DNA of 64,000 nucleotides from Thalassovita autumnalis (lineage in GTDB: Bacteria > Pseudomonadota > Alphaproteobacteria > Rhodobacterales > Rhodobacteraceae): positions 124,001 to 188,000 of the forward strand of contig NZ_CYSB01000005.1 of the NCBI RefSeq assembly GCF_001458255.1, given 5' to 3'. The notes beneath the pieces are model-generated. The model was not told the DNA's origin. It ran no database searches and saw only the letters and a list, made by a program, of their open reading frames with translations. The position numbers and the translations under genes were made by a program. Position 1 is the stretch's first letter, and every line of letters begins with the position of its first letter. Positions 1-8,538 of this stretch are shown piece by piece.

Positions 1-810
1 TAGGGCGCGGCCCTGATCCACGATGGCGACATAACGCGTCATCGTCGGTTCTAGCGCGGGCACCTGCGCGCTGATGCGCGGGGCAAAGCTGTAGGCGGCC
101 CAAAGCAGTGCGGTCAGCAGCAGGGCCAAAGCAAAGCCACGGCGGAAACCGCTTTTGCCGCTGGCGACAGTGGTTTCCGGGCGCTCCATCTCACCGGGCA
201 GTTCGTGATCAGCCGCTTCAGCAGGCCGCCGGTCCGAGGCCGCACGGAGGGAGGAGTTGATTTCGTCAATATCGGGCAGCAGATCACGACGGGAGACCGG
301 CGTGTCATCCTCGGCCACCTCGGGCACGGGGTCTGGTTCGTCCGGCAGGCCCTTCATCCGGGCCATGCGCTCGCGCACCTGACGCGCGCGGCGATCGGCT
401 TCATCCTCTGGCTCACCAAGGCCCAGATCAGGCTGCGTTTCGATGCCGCCTTCTGCGGCGCGGGCGCGGGCCTCACGCTCAGCCTCTTCGCGCAGCACCT
501 CGGCAATCGACGGATCAAGGGACCGGCGTTGCGGCGATTGCGCGGTGGTCTCTGCGGGCGCGGGGTCTGGTTCCGGCGGGGCCTCTGGCTCTGGCGGGGC
601 CTCCACATCGGTCTCTGGCATCTCACCAGCGGTGGTTTCCGGCTCAAGTCCGCTGGCGATCAGCTCTTCGCGCAGCTCCGGATCATTGTCGGGATGGTGC
701 TGATACCAGGTGTTGCCGCAATTTGAGCATTGCACATCGCGCCCGGCGTCCGGGATCACGTCATCCGGCACTTCGTACTGCGCCCCGCAATTCGGGCAGA
801 TCAAACGCAT
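1..810 (-). CDS. MJ0042-type zinc-ribbon membrane protein (3' end beyond window)
   Basis: The frame is open from an ATG at 808-810 leftward through base 1, so at least 270 codons are present and the C-terminus is missing. The N-terminus has a CPNC...CSNC zinc ribbon within the first 35 residues, as in the MJ0042 finger-like family. It is followed by a long acidic Pro/Glu-rich linker and one hydrophobic helix near residues 230-250 (GFALALLLTALLWAAYSF), so it is probably a single-pass inner-membrane protein. Such proteins are commonly found divergent from ftsE in Rhodobacteraceae. The role is unknown; the zinc-ribbon assignment is firm, any function in envelope or division is only contextual. 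Confidence 0.8.
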   Translation of the reverse strand, partial: MRLICPNCGAQYEVPDDVIPDAGRDVQCSNCGNTWYQHHPDNDPELREELIASGLEPETTAGEMPETDVEAPPEPEAPPEPDPAPAETTAQSPQRRSLDPSIAEVLREEAEREARARAAEGGIETQPDLGLGEPEDEADRRARQVRERMARMKGLPDEPDPVPEVAEDDTPVSRRDLLPDIDEINSSLRAASDRRPAEAADHELPGEMERPETTVASGKSGFRRGFALALLLTALLWAAYSFAPRISAQVPALEPTMTRYVAIVDQGRAL

Positions 811-854
811 TGGCTTGCCTCTCACACCTGCTCAGCTGGTCTGTCCCAGCTTTT

Positions 855-870
855 GTTAACCTTCGTTAAC
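855..870. promoter_or_regulatory. tandem GTTAAC boxes between zinc-ribbon gene and ftsE
   Basis: Two self-palindromic GTTAAC hexamers lie at 855-860 and 865-870 in the divergent intergenic region. They read as TTAA-N6-TTAAC, which resembles the alphaproteobacterial CtrA box (TTAA-N7-TTAA) but is one base short in spacing. It could be an operator for either divergent gene. This is a pattern observation, not a demonstrated site. Confidence 0.3.
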
Positions 871-1035
871 ACACACCTGAATGGCGCAACTATATGGCGG
901 AAAAGGCATTTGGAAAAGCGTAAAGCGTTTTGACCCTGTTCTGCGGTCTGGCACACAGCCGCCGTCCCGGTTTTTGGCGCATTGCATCTGTGCCGAGGCT
1001 CGTGCAGAAAAGGCAGGCAAAAATGGGGGCAGCCG

Positions 1036-1713
1036 GTGATTGAGCTAGAAAATGTGGCCTATAGCTATGGGGGTGGTGAGCTTCTCAGTGAGATCTCACT
1101 CAAGCTGTCGCCGGGGTCCTTCCATTTCCTGACTGGACCGTCGGGTGCGGGGAAAACCACCTTCATGAAGCTCTGCTATGGGGCGCTATTGCCGACGGCG
1201 GGTCACGTGCGCCTGTTTGACCGCGATGTACGCCAGATGGACCGCGATGAGGTGGCGCTGAACCGCCGCCGTATCGGGGTGGTGCATCAGGACTGTCAGT
1301 TCCTGGATCACCTGCCGATCGCCGAAAACATTGCGCTGCCGCTTAACGTATCGGGCCGCGACAACATTGATGAACTGGCCAACCTCAAGGAATTGATGGC
1401 CTGGGTCGGTCTGAAATCCCGCGCTGAGGCATTGCCACCGGAACTGTCGGGCGGCGAACGTCAACGCGCCGCGCTGGCCCGTGCGGTGATCATGTCACCG
1501 GATGTGATCCTGGCCGATGAACCTACCGGCAACATCGATTGGGAAATGTCACAGCGCCTGCTGCGGCTGCTGGTTGAGCTGAACCGGATGGGCAAGACCA
1601 TCATGGTCGCGACCCACGATATGAACCTGATCCGCGCTGCCAAAGGGCAGGTGCAGGCCCGGGTGCTGCGGATCGCCAATCGTCGGGTACAACTGGCGGG
1701 GGCGGATCTATGA
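1036..1713 (+). CDS. ftsE: cell division ATP-binding protein FtsE
   Basis: ABC-type ATPase that pairs with FtsX at the inner membrane to control septal peptidoglycan hydrolysis. Walker A (GPSGAGKT) is at about residues 34-41, the LSGGERQR signature near 138 and Walker B with ADEPTGN near 160; the length of 225 aa fits FtsE. The GTG at 1036 is preferred over the upstream in-frame ATG at 982: homology begins with the VIELENV segment, a G-rich ribosome site lies just upstream, and the extra 18 residues look non-conserved. The stop overlaps the ftsX start by ATGA, indicating translational coupling in an ftsE-ftsX-plsC-PPOX operon. Confidence 0.93.
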   Translation: MIELENVAYSYGGGELLSEISLKLSPGSFHFLTGPSGAGKTTFMKLCYGALLPTAGHVRLFDRDVRQMDRDEVALNRRRIGVVHQDCQFLDHLPIAENIALPLNVSGRDNIDELANLKELMAWVGLKSRAEALPPELSGGERQRAALARAVIMSPDVILADEPTGNIDWEMSQRLLRLLVELNRMGKTIMVATHDMNLIRAAKGQVQARVLRIANRRVQLAGADL

Positions 1714-2612
1714 GCGTTTTGAAAGGTTTCACCACCCTCTTTGTGCCCGATGCACAGGCCGACCGTGTGGTGCCCCCCACCGGGTTCACCGCAACGTTGA
1801 CCACCTTCAGCGCCATTGCGATGGGGTTCCTTGCGGTTTTTGCGCTGGCGCTGACACTGGCCTCGGGCCGGTTGGCGGATCGCTGGTCGAACGAGCTGGC
1901 GCGATCCTCCACCTTGCGGATCTCAGCCCCTGAGGAGCAGATGCAGGCCCAGATCACGGCGGCGCTGCGGGTGCTGGAAACCACCCCCGGTGTCGAAAGC
2001 GCCCGCGCGCTCAGCGAAGAGGAACAAAAGGCGCTGCTGGAGCCCTTCTTTGGCCCTGATCTGCCGATCGAAGAGCTGCCAATCCCGCAGCTGATTGAAA
2101 TCAATGAGACCGATCAGGGCTATGACAGCACTGGTTTGCGGCTGCGGCTGGCGGCTGAGGTGCCCGGCGCGGTGCTGGATGACCACACCCGCTGGCGCAA
2201 ACCACTGGTCGAGGCGGCAACGCGGATCCGCATACTGGGCTGGGCGGCCTTTGTGCTGATTGGCGGTGCGATGGCCGCGATGATCACCCTGGCGGCCCAT
2301 GCCGCGCTTTCGGCCAACACCCAGGTGATCACGGTGCTGCGCCTTGTGGGCGCGCGCGACAGTTACATCGCCGGGGCCTTTGTGCGCCGCTTCACCTATC
2401 GCGGCTTTACCGGTGCGGGCATCGGCGCGGGGCTGGGCGCGCTGGCCGTCTGGCTGTTGCCCGAAGCGCAGGCTGCGGGGGGCTTCCTGACCGGGCTTGG
2501 CTTTCAGGGGCTGCATTGGCTCTGGCCGCTGGGCATCCCGCTCCTGGGGGGGCTGGTGGCCTTTGCCGCAACACGCGCGGCTGCAAAACGTAAACTGAAG
2601 GAGTTGCCGTGA
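1710..2612 (+). CDS. ftsX: cell division protein FtsX-like permease
   Basis: Membrane partner of FtsE. The 300 aa protein has an N-terminal hydrophobic segment (about 30-52), an extracytoplasmic region (about 55-170), then three further membrane segments (about 175-200, 225-250, 265-290), the FtsX permease layout. A motif of the VLRLVGA type near residue 210 is characteristic of the family. It overlaps ftsE by 4 bp and plsC by 4 bp, so the three genes are very likely one transcript with coupled translation. Confidence 0.9.
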   Translation: MSVLKGFTTLFVPDAQADRVVPPTGFTATLTTFSAIAMGFLAVFALALTLASGRLADRWSNELARSSTLRISAPEEQMQAQITAALRVLETTPGVESARALSEEEQKALLEPFFGPDLPIEELPIPQLIEINETDQGYDSTGLRLRLAAEVPGAVLDDHTRWRKPLVEAATRIRILGWAAFVLIGGAMAAMITLAAHAALSANTQVITVLRLVGARDSYIAGAFVRRFTYRGFTGAGIGAGLGALAVWLLPEAQAAGGFLTGLGFQGLHWLWPLGIPLLGGLVAFAATRAAAKRKLKELP

Positions 2613-3349
2613 TGGCCTATGCCTGGCGCTGGCTGCGCAGTCTTGTGTTCAATATTCAGATGTATGTGGCCATGGCGGTTCTGGGGGTGGTCTTCTTCCC
2701 CTGGGCGCTGTTCAGCCGCAAAGGCGCCTTTGCTGCCTGCAAATCCTATTGCCGCTGGGTTCTGTGGACCGCCAGCTGGATGCTGGGGCTGAAGACCGAG
2801 GTGCGCGGTGAAGTGCCGACCGATGAGGTGATCGTCGCGGCCAAACACATGTCCTTCCTCGACATTCTGATGATTTTCAACGCGATCCCCGCGGGCAAGT
2901 TCATCATGAAACGCGAAATCCTGTTCATGCCGATCATTGGCCAATACGGCTACCGCATCGGCTGCGTGCCGGTGAACCGGGGCAAACGCGGCAAAGCCAT
3001 CAAGAAGATGGTGGCCGATGTGGCCAGCGGGGCGCAGCATCCCGGCCAGCTGGTGATCTATTCGCAGGGCACCCGCGTCGCGCCCGGGGTCAAGAAGCCC
3101 TATAAGGTCGGCACCCATGTGCTGTCTGAGGAAACCGGACAGGATGTGGTCCCGGTGGCCACCAATGCCGGGGTCCTGTGGCCCAAACGTGGCGTGGTGC
3201 GCAAAGCAGGTGTTGCGGTGGTGGAGTTCCTGCCGCGTATCCCTGCGGGCTTGCCGCGGGATGATTTTATGGCCCGGTTGGAACAGGATGTGGAAAGCCG
3301 GTCCAATGCGTTGATGCGCGACGCTGGGTTTACCTTCGCTGAGGAGTGA
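2609..3349 (+). CDS. plsC: 1-acyl-sn-glycerol-3-phosphate acyltransferase
   Basis: Transfers an acyl chain to lysophosphatidic acid to give phosphatidic acid for membrane lipid synthesis. The catalytic HX4D motif is H80-MSFL-D85, followed by the acceptor-binding region (GCVPVNRG, about 120) and the block III motif near residue 153. Block III reads YSQGTR, with Gln where the family usually has Glu (EGTR). It has an N-terminal membrane anchor at about residues 15-35. The start overlaps the ftsX stop (ATGA); placing lipid synthesis directly after ftsEX is a recurring alphaproteobacterial arrangement. Confidence 0.9.
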   Translation: MMAYAWRWLRSLVFNIQMYVAMAVLGVVFFPWALFSRKGAFAACKSYCRWVLWTASWMLGLKTEVRGEVPTDEVIVAAKHMSFLDILMIFNAIPAGKFIMKREILFMPIIGQYGYRIGCVPVNRGKRGKAIKKMVADVASGAQHPGQLVIYSQGTRVAPGVKKPYKVGTHVLSEETGQDVVPVATNAGVLWPKRGVVRKAGVAVVEFLPRIPAGLPRDDFMARLEQDVESRSNALMRDAGFTFAEE

Positions 3350-3355
3350 GATGCG

Positions 3356-3961
3356 ATGAAATGGGTTGAGGATGTTGCTGAGCTGGAAGCCGTTTATGGT
3401 GAGGCGCGCGGCGCCTCAATCGCGAAAGTCGCGAAACGGCTGACACCGGAATACCGCCGCTGGATCGAAGCCTCACGTTTCTGCGTGGTTTCCACGGTGG
3501 GGCCGGAGGGTGCCGATGGCAGTCCGCGCGGCGATGAGGGGCCGGTGGTCGAAGAATTAGATGAGCGCACGCTGGCGCTGCCCGACTGGCGCGGCAACAA
3601 CCGGATCGACACGCTGCGCAACATCGTGCGCGACTCCCGGATTGCCCTGATGTTCATGGTGCCGGGATCGACCAATGCGGTGCGGGTCAACGGCCAGGCG
3701 CGGGTGACCTTTGACGAAGGGCTGTGCGCCCGGTTTGAAAAACAGGGCAAGCAGCCGCGCAGCGTTACGGTGATCCGTATTGACGAGATCTATGTGCAGT
3801 GCGCCCGCGCGATCATGCGGTCTAAACTGTGGTCGGGTGAGGACGAAAGCGGTGATCTCCCCTCCATCGGTGAGATTCTGAGTGCGATGACCGATGGCGA
3901 CATAGACGGCGACGCCTATGACCGCGAATGGCCCGACCGCGCCGCCCAGTCGATGTGGTAA
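3356..3961 (+). CDS. pyridoxamine 5'-phosphate oxidase family flavoprotein
   Basis: A 201 aa protein of the split-barrel FMN-binding PPOX superfamily, resembling the MSMEG_1061 group. Visible features are the SRFCVVSTVGPEGADGSPRG strand-turn region near residues 40-58, the LPDWRGNNRIDTLRN block near 78-92 where FMN phosphate is usually bound, and a conserved C-terminal Lys-Leu-Trp segment. It begins 6 bp after plsC and probably shares the transcript. The substrate is unknown; true PNP oxidase activity is unlikely because this subgroup is distinct from PdxH. Confidence 0.8.
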   Translation: MKWVEDVAELEAVYGEARGASIAKVAKRLTPEYRRWIEASRFCVVSTVGPEGADGSPRGDEGPVVEELDERTLALPDWRGNNRIDTLRNIVRDSRIALMFMVPGSTNAVRVNGQARVTFDEGLCARFEKQGKQPRSVTVIRIDEIYVQCARAIMRSKLWSGEDESGDLPSIGEILSAMTDGDIDGDAYDREWPDRAAQSMW

Positions 3962-4134
3962 GTGCGCTTTAAGCCGCATGTAAATCTGCGCTCGGGCGTC
4001 CCACCCGGACCCACCCGAGCCCTCGCGCAGATTTGCCCTGCGGGCGGGGCGTCACAGGGAACACATCGGACGCCGTGCCGCAGGTGGTGGAAAGAGGCTT
4101 GCCTTTGACCATCGCCTCATGCTCTTTGCCGGGC

Positions 4135-4497
4135 ATGATCCGGGTGGGATTTCATACGCTTCTGGTGCTGGCCACTGTGGTGGGCCTGCTGCTGCCGAAG
4201 ATGTCGGCGGTGGTCGCCTCGCTGGTGCCGGGCGTTATGGTGGTGACCATCTGTACCGGCAGCGAAATGGTGACGCTGACGCTCAACGCGGATGGCGAAC
4301 CCGTCGAAGAGGTTGAGCCGGCGGTGGATCACTGTGTGCTGGCCGATCTGATCCAGGACCAGCCGCAGCCCGAGGCCCCCTGGGTCGCCCTGGCGCGCAG
4401 CTACCGCTGCCCCTTTGTGGCAACCCCCAATCCCTATCAGACCTGCGATTACCTACGTCAGCAGGACCCGCCCCGCGGGCCGCCTGCGCTGATTTGA
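4135..4497 (+). CDS. small membrane/secreted protein, DUF2946-like
   Basis: From the ATG at 4135 it encodes 120 aa with one N-terminal hydrophobic helix (residues 5-27), a CTGSEMVTLTLNADG segment, a second Cys in DHCVL and a proline-rich tail ending RGPPALI. This layout resembles DUF2946-type proteins that accompany metal-uptake genes. The upstream frame is open and TTG at 4105, 8 bp downstream of AAAGAGG, is an alternative start. It sits 44 bp before a PepSY-TM gene, with which it is probably co-transcribed. The family call is by pattern and moderately uncertain. Confidence 0.55.
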   Translation: MIRVGFHTLLVLATVVGLLLPKMSAVVASLVPGVMVVTICTGSEMVTLTLNADGEPVEEVEPAVDHCVLADLIQDQPQPEAPWVALARSYRCPFVATPNPYQTCDYLRQQDPPRGPPALI

Positions 4498-4541
4498 GTT
4501 CCCCAAAATCCAAATCTAACCAAACGTAGGAAATTATTCTC

Positions 4542-5846
4542 ATGACCGACGCAACCCTGTCGTCGGCGCCCCCCGAGTCTGTCTCGGGCGGTGCGCTTTA
4601 TCGTCTTGTGTGGAAGTGGCACTTCCTCGCTTCTCTTTATGTTCTGCCCTTCATGGCCATGCTGGCCATCACCGGTGGCATTTACCTCTACAAGCCGCAG
4701 ATCGAAGGCTGGCTTTATGCAGATCAGATGTATGTGGATGTGGGCGACGCCCCCCTGCCTATTGAGGATCAGCTGTCCGCATTGCAGGAGGGCCCCGGGG
4801 TGAAACGGCTACGCGGCATCACCCAGTTTGATGATCCCAGCCGCTCCACCTTTGTGGAGTTCAACACCAGCGACAACATCCGCAGCTATGCCTGGATCGA
4901 TCCCTATACCGGGGCGCTCCTGGGGCATGTGGCCCGGGATGAGACCCCGATGCGGATGCTGAAAAAGTTCCACGGTGAGCTGCTATTGGGCAAGTTCGGC
5001 ACCAAGTTTGTCGAACTCTCTGCCCATTGGGCCATCGTGATGTTTGTCACCGGCGCCTATCTGTGGTGGCCACGTGGCAAGCGCTCCCTGGCCAAGGCGG
5101 TTCAGCCCCCGCGTGGCACCCCGAAAACCCGGGGCCGTAGCTGGTGGCGCGAGACCCATTTGTTCACCGGCATGCTGGCCACCGTTCTGGTGGTGCCGAT
5201 CCTGGTGACCGGTCTGCCCTGGACCGATGTCTGGGGCGGTGGCCTCAGCTATGTGCAGAAACAGACCGGACAAAGCAGCGGCAGCTTGCGGTTTTCCCGC
5301 AAAGTGCCCGGTTCCACGACCAGTGAGGGGGAGACCCTGGCCTATGCCGAGGTCTTTGCCATTGCAGAGGCGGAAGGGCTGGTGGCCCCTTACGAGATGC
5401 GGCCGCCGAAAAACGAAAGCGCGGCGTTTTGGCTGCGCTCCGCCAGCCGCGACCGGGCTGAGCAGACGGAGCTAATCATCGATCAATACAGCGGCGCGGT
5501 GCTGAAACGGCATGAGTTCGGTGACAACCCCGTGGTGGCGCGGGCGGTCAGCTGGGGCATCTCCTTCCATCAGGGGCAGATGTATGGCTGGCTGAACCTG
5601 GCACAGAACACGCTGGCGGCAGTGCTGGCCTTTGTGCTGTCGCTCAGTGGTTTTGTGGCGTGGTGGAAACGGCGCCCTGCCGGGCGGCTTGGGGTACCTG
5701 CGGCGCCTGAGGCCTCGCTGGGCTGGGGGATGATTGCGCTTGTTGTGGTGCTGTCAGTGCTGCTGCCACTGATGGGCGCCAGCCTGATCCTGGCCCTGAT
5801 CCTGGACCGGCTGCTGCTGTTGGTTCCAAAACGCCTGATGCGATGA
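4542..5846 (+). CDS. PepSY-associated transmembrane protein
   Basis: A 434 aa inner-membrane protein of the PepSY_TM (iron-regulated membrane protein) family, often linked to siderophore or heme uptake and possibly acting as a membrane reductase. Membrane segments are visible at about 24-47, 165-184, 205-226, 350-372 and 395-428. Between them lie two extracytoplasmic PepSY-like regions, each with a DPYTGALLG- or DQYSGAVLK-type motif. Conserved His residues occur in KFHGELLLG and SFHQGQMYG, candidate heme or metal ligands. The substrate is not determinable from the sequence. Confidence 0.82.
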   Translation: MTDATLSSAPPESVSGGALYRLVWKWHFLASLYVLPFMAMLAITGGIYLYKPQIEGWLYADQMYVDVGDAPLPIEDQLSALQEGPGVKRLRGITQFDDPSRSTFVEFNTSDNIRSYAWIDPYTGALLGHVARDETPMRMLKKFHGELLLGKFGTKFVELSAHWAIVMFVTGAYLWWPRGKRSLAKAVQPPRGTPKTRGRSWWRETHLFTGMLATVLVVPILVTGLPWTDVWGGGLSYVQKQTGQSSGSLRFSRKVPGSTTSEGETLAYAEVFAIAEAEGLVAPYEMRPPKNESAAFWLRSASRDRAEQTELIIDQYSGAVLKRHEFGDNPVVARAVSWGISFHQGQMYGWLNLAQNTLAAVLAFVLSLSGFVAWWKRRPAGRLGVPAAPEASLGWGMIALVVVLSVLLPLMGASLILALILDRLLLLVPKRLMR

Positions 5847-5851
5847 GCAAC

Positions 5852-5881
5852 AAAAAAGCCGGGGGCGGGTTTCGCCCCCGG
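5852..5881 (-). terminator. rho-independent terminator after the epimerase gene
   Basis: Read on the minus strand there is a 9-bp stem CCGGGGGCG/CGCCCCCGG with a short AAACC loop followed by six T residues. It lies about 50 bp beyond the stop of the minus-strand epimerase and overlaps nothing coding. Confidence 0.8.
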
Positions 5882-5930
5882 ACACAGGCAACTGATGGTG
5901 CCCCCATGATACCTTCTGGCAGATCAGGGT

Positions 5931-6905
5931 TTAGACGGACAGCGCCCGTTTCACCCGGTGGTCGTCTTGGAAATAGCGGATCACTTGCTGCAACCCACTG
6001 TCCAGCGGGGTGCTGGGCGACCAGCCCAAACGGTCCCGCGCGCGGGACAAATCAGGGCGGCGCACCTGCGGATCATCCTGTGGCATATCGCAGTCCTGCG
6101 TCTGCAAGGGCACGCCCACCAGCGCGGCCACAGCCTCGGCCAGGCTGTAGACGGTTTGTTCCACATCACTGCCGATATTGACCACAAGCCCCTGCAGCCC
6201 GTCGTTAGCGCCCAGCCGCAGCAACCCATCCACCGTGTCCGCCACATAGCAGAAACAGCGGGTCTGCTGGCCGTGGCCATAGACGGTCAGCGGTTTGCCC
6301 TCCAGTGCCTGACGCACGAAGTTGGGCACCACCCGGCCATCGTTCAGCGCCATGCGCGGCCCATAGGTGTTGAAGATCCGGGCAATGCGGATGTCCATGT
6401 CATAGCTGCGGATCATATCCATCAGCAGCGTTTCAGCGGCGCGCTTGCCCTCATCGTAACAGGCGCGGATGCCATGCATCGAGACATTGCCGGTGTAGCT
6501 TTCACTTTGTGGCGACACCAGCGGGTCCCCATAGACCTCACTGGTGGAGGCCTGCACCATCCGCGCGCCATGGACACGGGCAAATTCAGCCAGATTGTCC
6601 GTGCCATAGACTGAGGTGCGCCAGGTGCGCAGGGGATCGGCCTGATAGTGTTTCGGCGCTGCAGGGCAGGCGAGGTTATAGACCAGATCCACGGGTCCAA
6701 TGCTGGCAGGCAAGGGCCGGGTGATGTCATGTTCGATGATTTCGGGCTGATCCAGATGGCTCAGAAAGGCGGCATCACCCGTGTGGAAATTGTCCAGAAT
6801 GACCGGGGTTGCCCCAAGGGCGATCAGCGCGTCCACCAGATGGGAGCCGACAAACCCGGCGCCCCCGGCGACCAATACGCGTTTGCGTGCGATTTCCGAT
6901 GTCAT
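5931..6905 (-). CDS. NAD-dependent epimerase/dehydratase, UDP-glucuronate decarboxylase-like
   Basis: Extended short-chain dehydrogenase of 324 aa. The dinucleotide motif GGAGFVG is at residues 14-20, the active-site STSEVYG segment at about 120-126 and the catalytic YxxxK pair at Y150/K154. The sequence around NLACPAAPKHYQ and the overall length match UDP-xylose synthase (UDP-glucuronate decarboxylase), which makes UDP-xylose for surface polysaccharide. ATG at 6905 is chosen over an in-frame TTG at 6911, with AAGG about 8 bp upstream. It stands alone between terminators. Other sugar-nucleotide epimerases of the same fold remain possible. Confidence 0.8.
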   Translation of the reverse strand: MTSEIARKRVLVAGGAGFVGSHLVDALIALGATPVILDNFHTGDAAFLSHLDQPEIIEHDITRPLPASIGPVDLVYNLACPAAPKHYQADPLRTWRTSVYGTDNLAEFARVHGARMVQASTSEVYGDPLVSPQSESYTGNVSMHGIRACYDEGKRAAETLLMDMIRSYDMDIRIARIFNTYGPRMALNDGRVVPNFVRQALEGKPLTVYGHGQQTRCFCYVADTVDGLLRLGANDGLQGLVVNIGSDVEQTVYSLAEAVAALVGVPLQTQDCDMPQDDPQVRRPDLSRARDRLGWSPSTPLDSGLQQVIRYFQDDHRVKRALSV

Positions 6906-6980
6906 GACCAATGCCTTTGCTGTCCCAATCGCCAGACGTTAGCACGCGCGGCGCATGAGCGACAAACAGAGTCTGAAGCA

Positions 6981-7008
6981 AAAAGGCCACCCCGAAGGGT
7001 GGCCTTTC
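6981..7008 (-). terminator. terminator after lpd
   Basis: A 10-bp stem AAGGCCACCC/GGGTGGCCTT with a 4-nt loop, followed on the minus strand by a T-rich stretch. It lies about 22 bp beyond the lpd stop and marks the 3' end of the suc cluster transcript. Confidence 0.85.
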
Positions 7009-7030
7009 AAGATTTCTCTGAGCCGTTGAA

Positions 7031-8419
7031 TCAGGCGTGGATGGCGCCGTCGCCGCAGGCGAGGGCGGCTTCGCGCACCGCTTCCGAGAAGGTCGGGTGG
7101 GCGTGGCAGGTCAGGGCGATGTCTTCGGCGGAGGCGCCGAATTCCATGCCGACGCAGATCTCATGGATCAGGTCACCTGCGGCCGGGCCGATGATGTGGC
7201 AGCCGAGGATCCGGTCAGTTTCCGCATCGGCCAGCAGTTTCACAAAGCCTTCGCCCTGATGCACCGCTTTGGCGCGGGCGTTGCCCATGAAGGGGAACTT
7301 GCCAACCTTATAGGCGCGGCCTTCTTCTTTCAGCTGCTCCTCGGTTTTGCCAACGCTGGCAACTTCGGGCGTGGTGTAGATCACACCGGGGATCACGTCG
7401 TAGTTCACGTGACCATGTTTGCCGGCGATGCATTCGGCGGCTGCCATGCCTTCGTCTTCGGCTTTGTGGGCCAGCATCGGGCCATCGATGGCGTCGCCGA
7501 TCGCATAGATGCCTTTGACGTTGGTTTCCCAATGCGCATTGGTCTTGATCTGACCGCGCGGGGACAGTTCCACACCCAGTGCTTCCAGACCCAGACCATC
7601 GGTGAAGGGTTTGCGGCCGGTTGCCACCAGAACCACATCGGCGTCCAGCGTCTCTTCGGTGTCTTTCTTCAGCAGCTTATAGGTGACTTTGGCTTTGGTC
7701 TTGGTGGTTTCCACCTTCTGAACCGCAGCGCTCATCACAAACTTCAGACCCTGCTTTTTCAGCATCCGCTGGAAGTTTTTCTGGATGTCGCCATCCATGC
7801 CGGGGGTGATCTTGTCGAGATACTCAACAACGGTCACCTCTGTGCCCAGACGCTGATAGACCGAGCCCAGTTCCAGACCGATCACACCGGCACCGATGAC
7901 AACCATCTTCTTGGGGATCTTCGGCAGGTCCAGCGCACCGGTCGAGGACACAACCAGGTTCTCATCAATCTCAACACCGGGGATCGAGGAGGGTTCAGAG
8001 CCCGAGGCGACGATGATGTTCTTGGCCTCATGGACCTCATCACCCACCTTGACCTTGCCGGCCTCAGGTATCGATCCCCAGCCTTTCAGCCAGTCGACCT
8101 TGTTCTTCTTGAACAGGAACTCGATGCCCTTGGTGTTGCCTTCGACAACTTCGCCCTTGTAGGCTTTCATCTGGTCCCAATCGACCGACGGAGATTTGCC
8201 CTTCAGGCCCATTTTGGCAAAGTTATGCTCTGCCTCGTGCAGCTGGTGGCTGGCGTGCAGCAGCGCCTTGGAGGGGATGCAGCCCACGTTGAGGCAGGTG
8301 CCGCCAAGCGTCTCGCGGCCTTCTACACAGGCGGTTTTCAGGCCCAGCTGGGCAGCGCGGATCGCTGCGACATAGCCGCCGGGGCCGGCGCCGATTACGA
8401 TGACGTCATATTGTGCCAT
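7031..8419 (-). CDS. lpdA: dihydrolipoyl dehydrogenase (E3)
   Basis: E3 of the 2-oxoglutarate dehydrogenase complex: reoxidises dihydrolipoyl groups and passes electrons to NAD. The 462 aa sequence shows the FAD-binding GAGPGGY motif at residues 11-17, the redox disulfide in [13 protein letters not shown] (about 40-52), the NAD-binding [10 protein letters not shown] motif (about 180) and the C-terminal HAHPTFSEA active-site histidine. It is last in the sucA-sucB direction but separated from sucB by a glycosyltransferase and a membrane-protein gene. A strong terminator follows. Confidence 0.95.
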   Translation of the reverse strand: MAQYDVIVIGAGPGGYVAAIRAAQLGLKTACVEGRETLGGTCLNVGCIPSKALLHASHQLHEAEHNFAKMGLKGKSPSVDWDQMKAYKGEVVEGNTKGIEFLFKKNKVDWLKGWGSIPEAGKVKVGDEVHEAKNIIVASGSEPSSIPGVEIDENLVVSSTGALDLPKIPKKMVVIGAGVIGLELGSVYQRLGTEVTVVEYLDKITPGMDGDIQKNFQRMLKKQGLKFVMSAAVQKVETTKTKAKVTYKLLKKDTEETLDADVVLVATGRKPFTDGLGLEALGVELSPRGQIKTNAHWETNVKGIYAIGDAIDGPMLAHKAEDEGMAAAECIAGKHGHVNYDVIPGVIYTTPEVASVGKTEEQLKEEGRAYKVGKFPFMGNARAKAVHQGEGFVKLLADAETDRILGCHIIGPAAGDLIHEICVGMEFGASAEDIALTCHAHPTFSEAVREAALACGDGAIHA

Positions 8420-8538
8420 GAGGTGTCTCCGTCAGGTCTCTTTATTGGTGTCACATATGTTTCGGATGGGGTTCAGGCAATGCGCCCTGCGGCCCAAACG
8501 GACCGTTCCCCGGGGAATTATTTTGGCAAACGAAGAAG

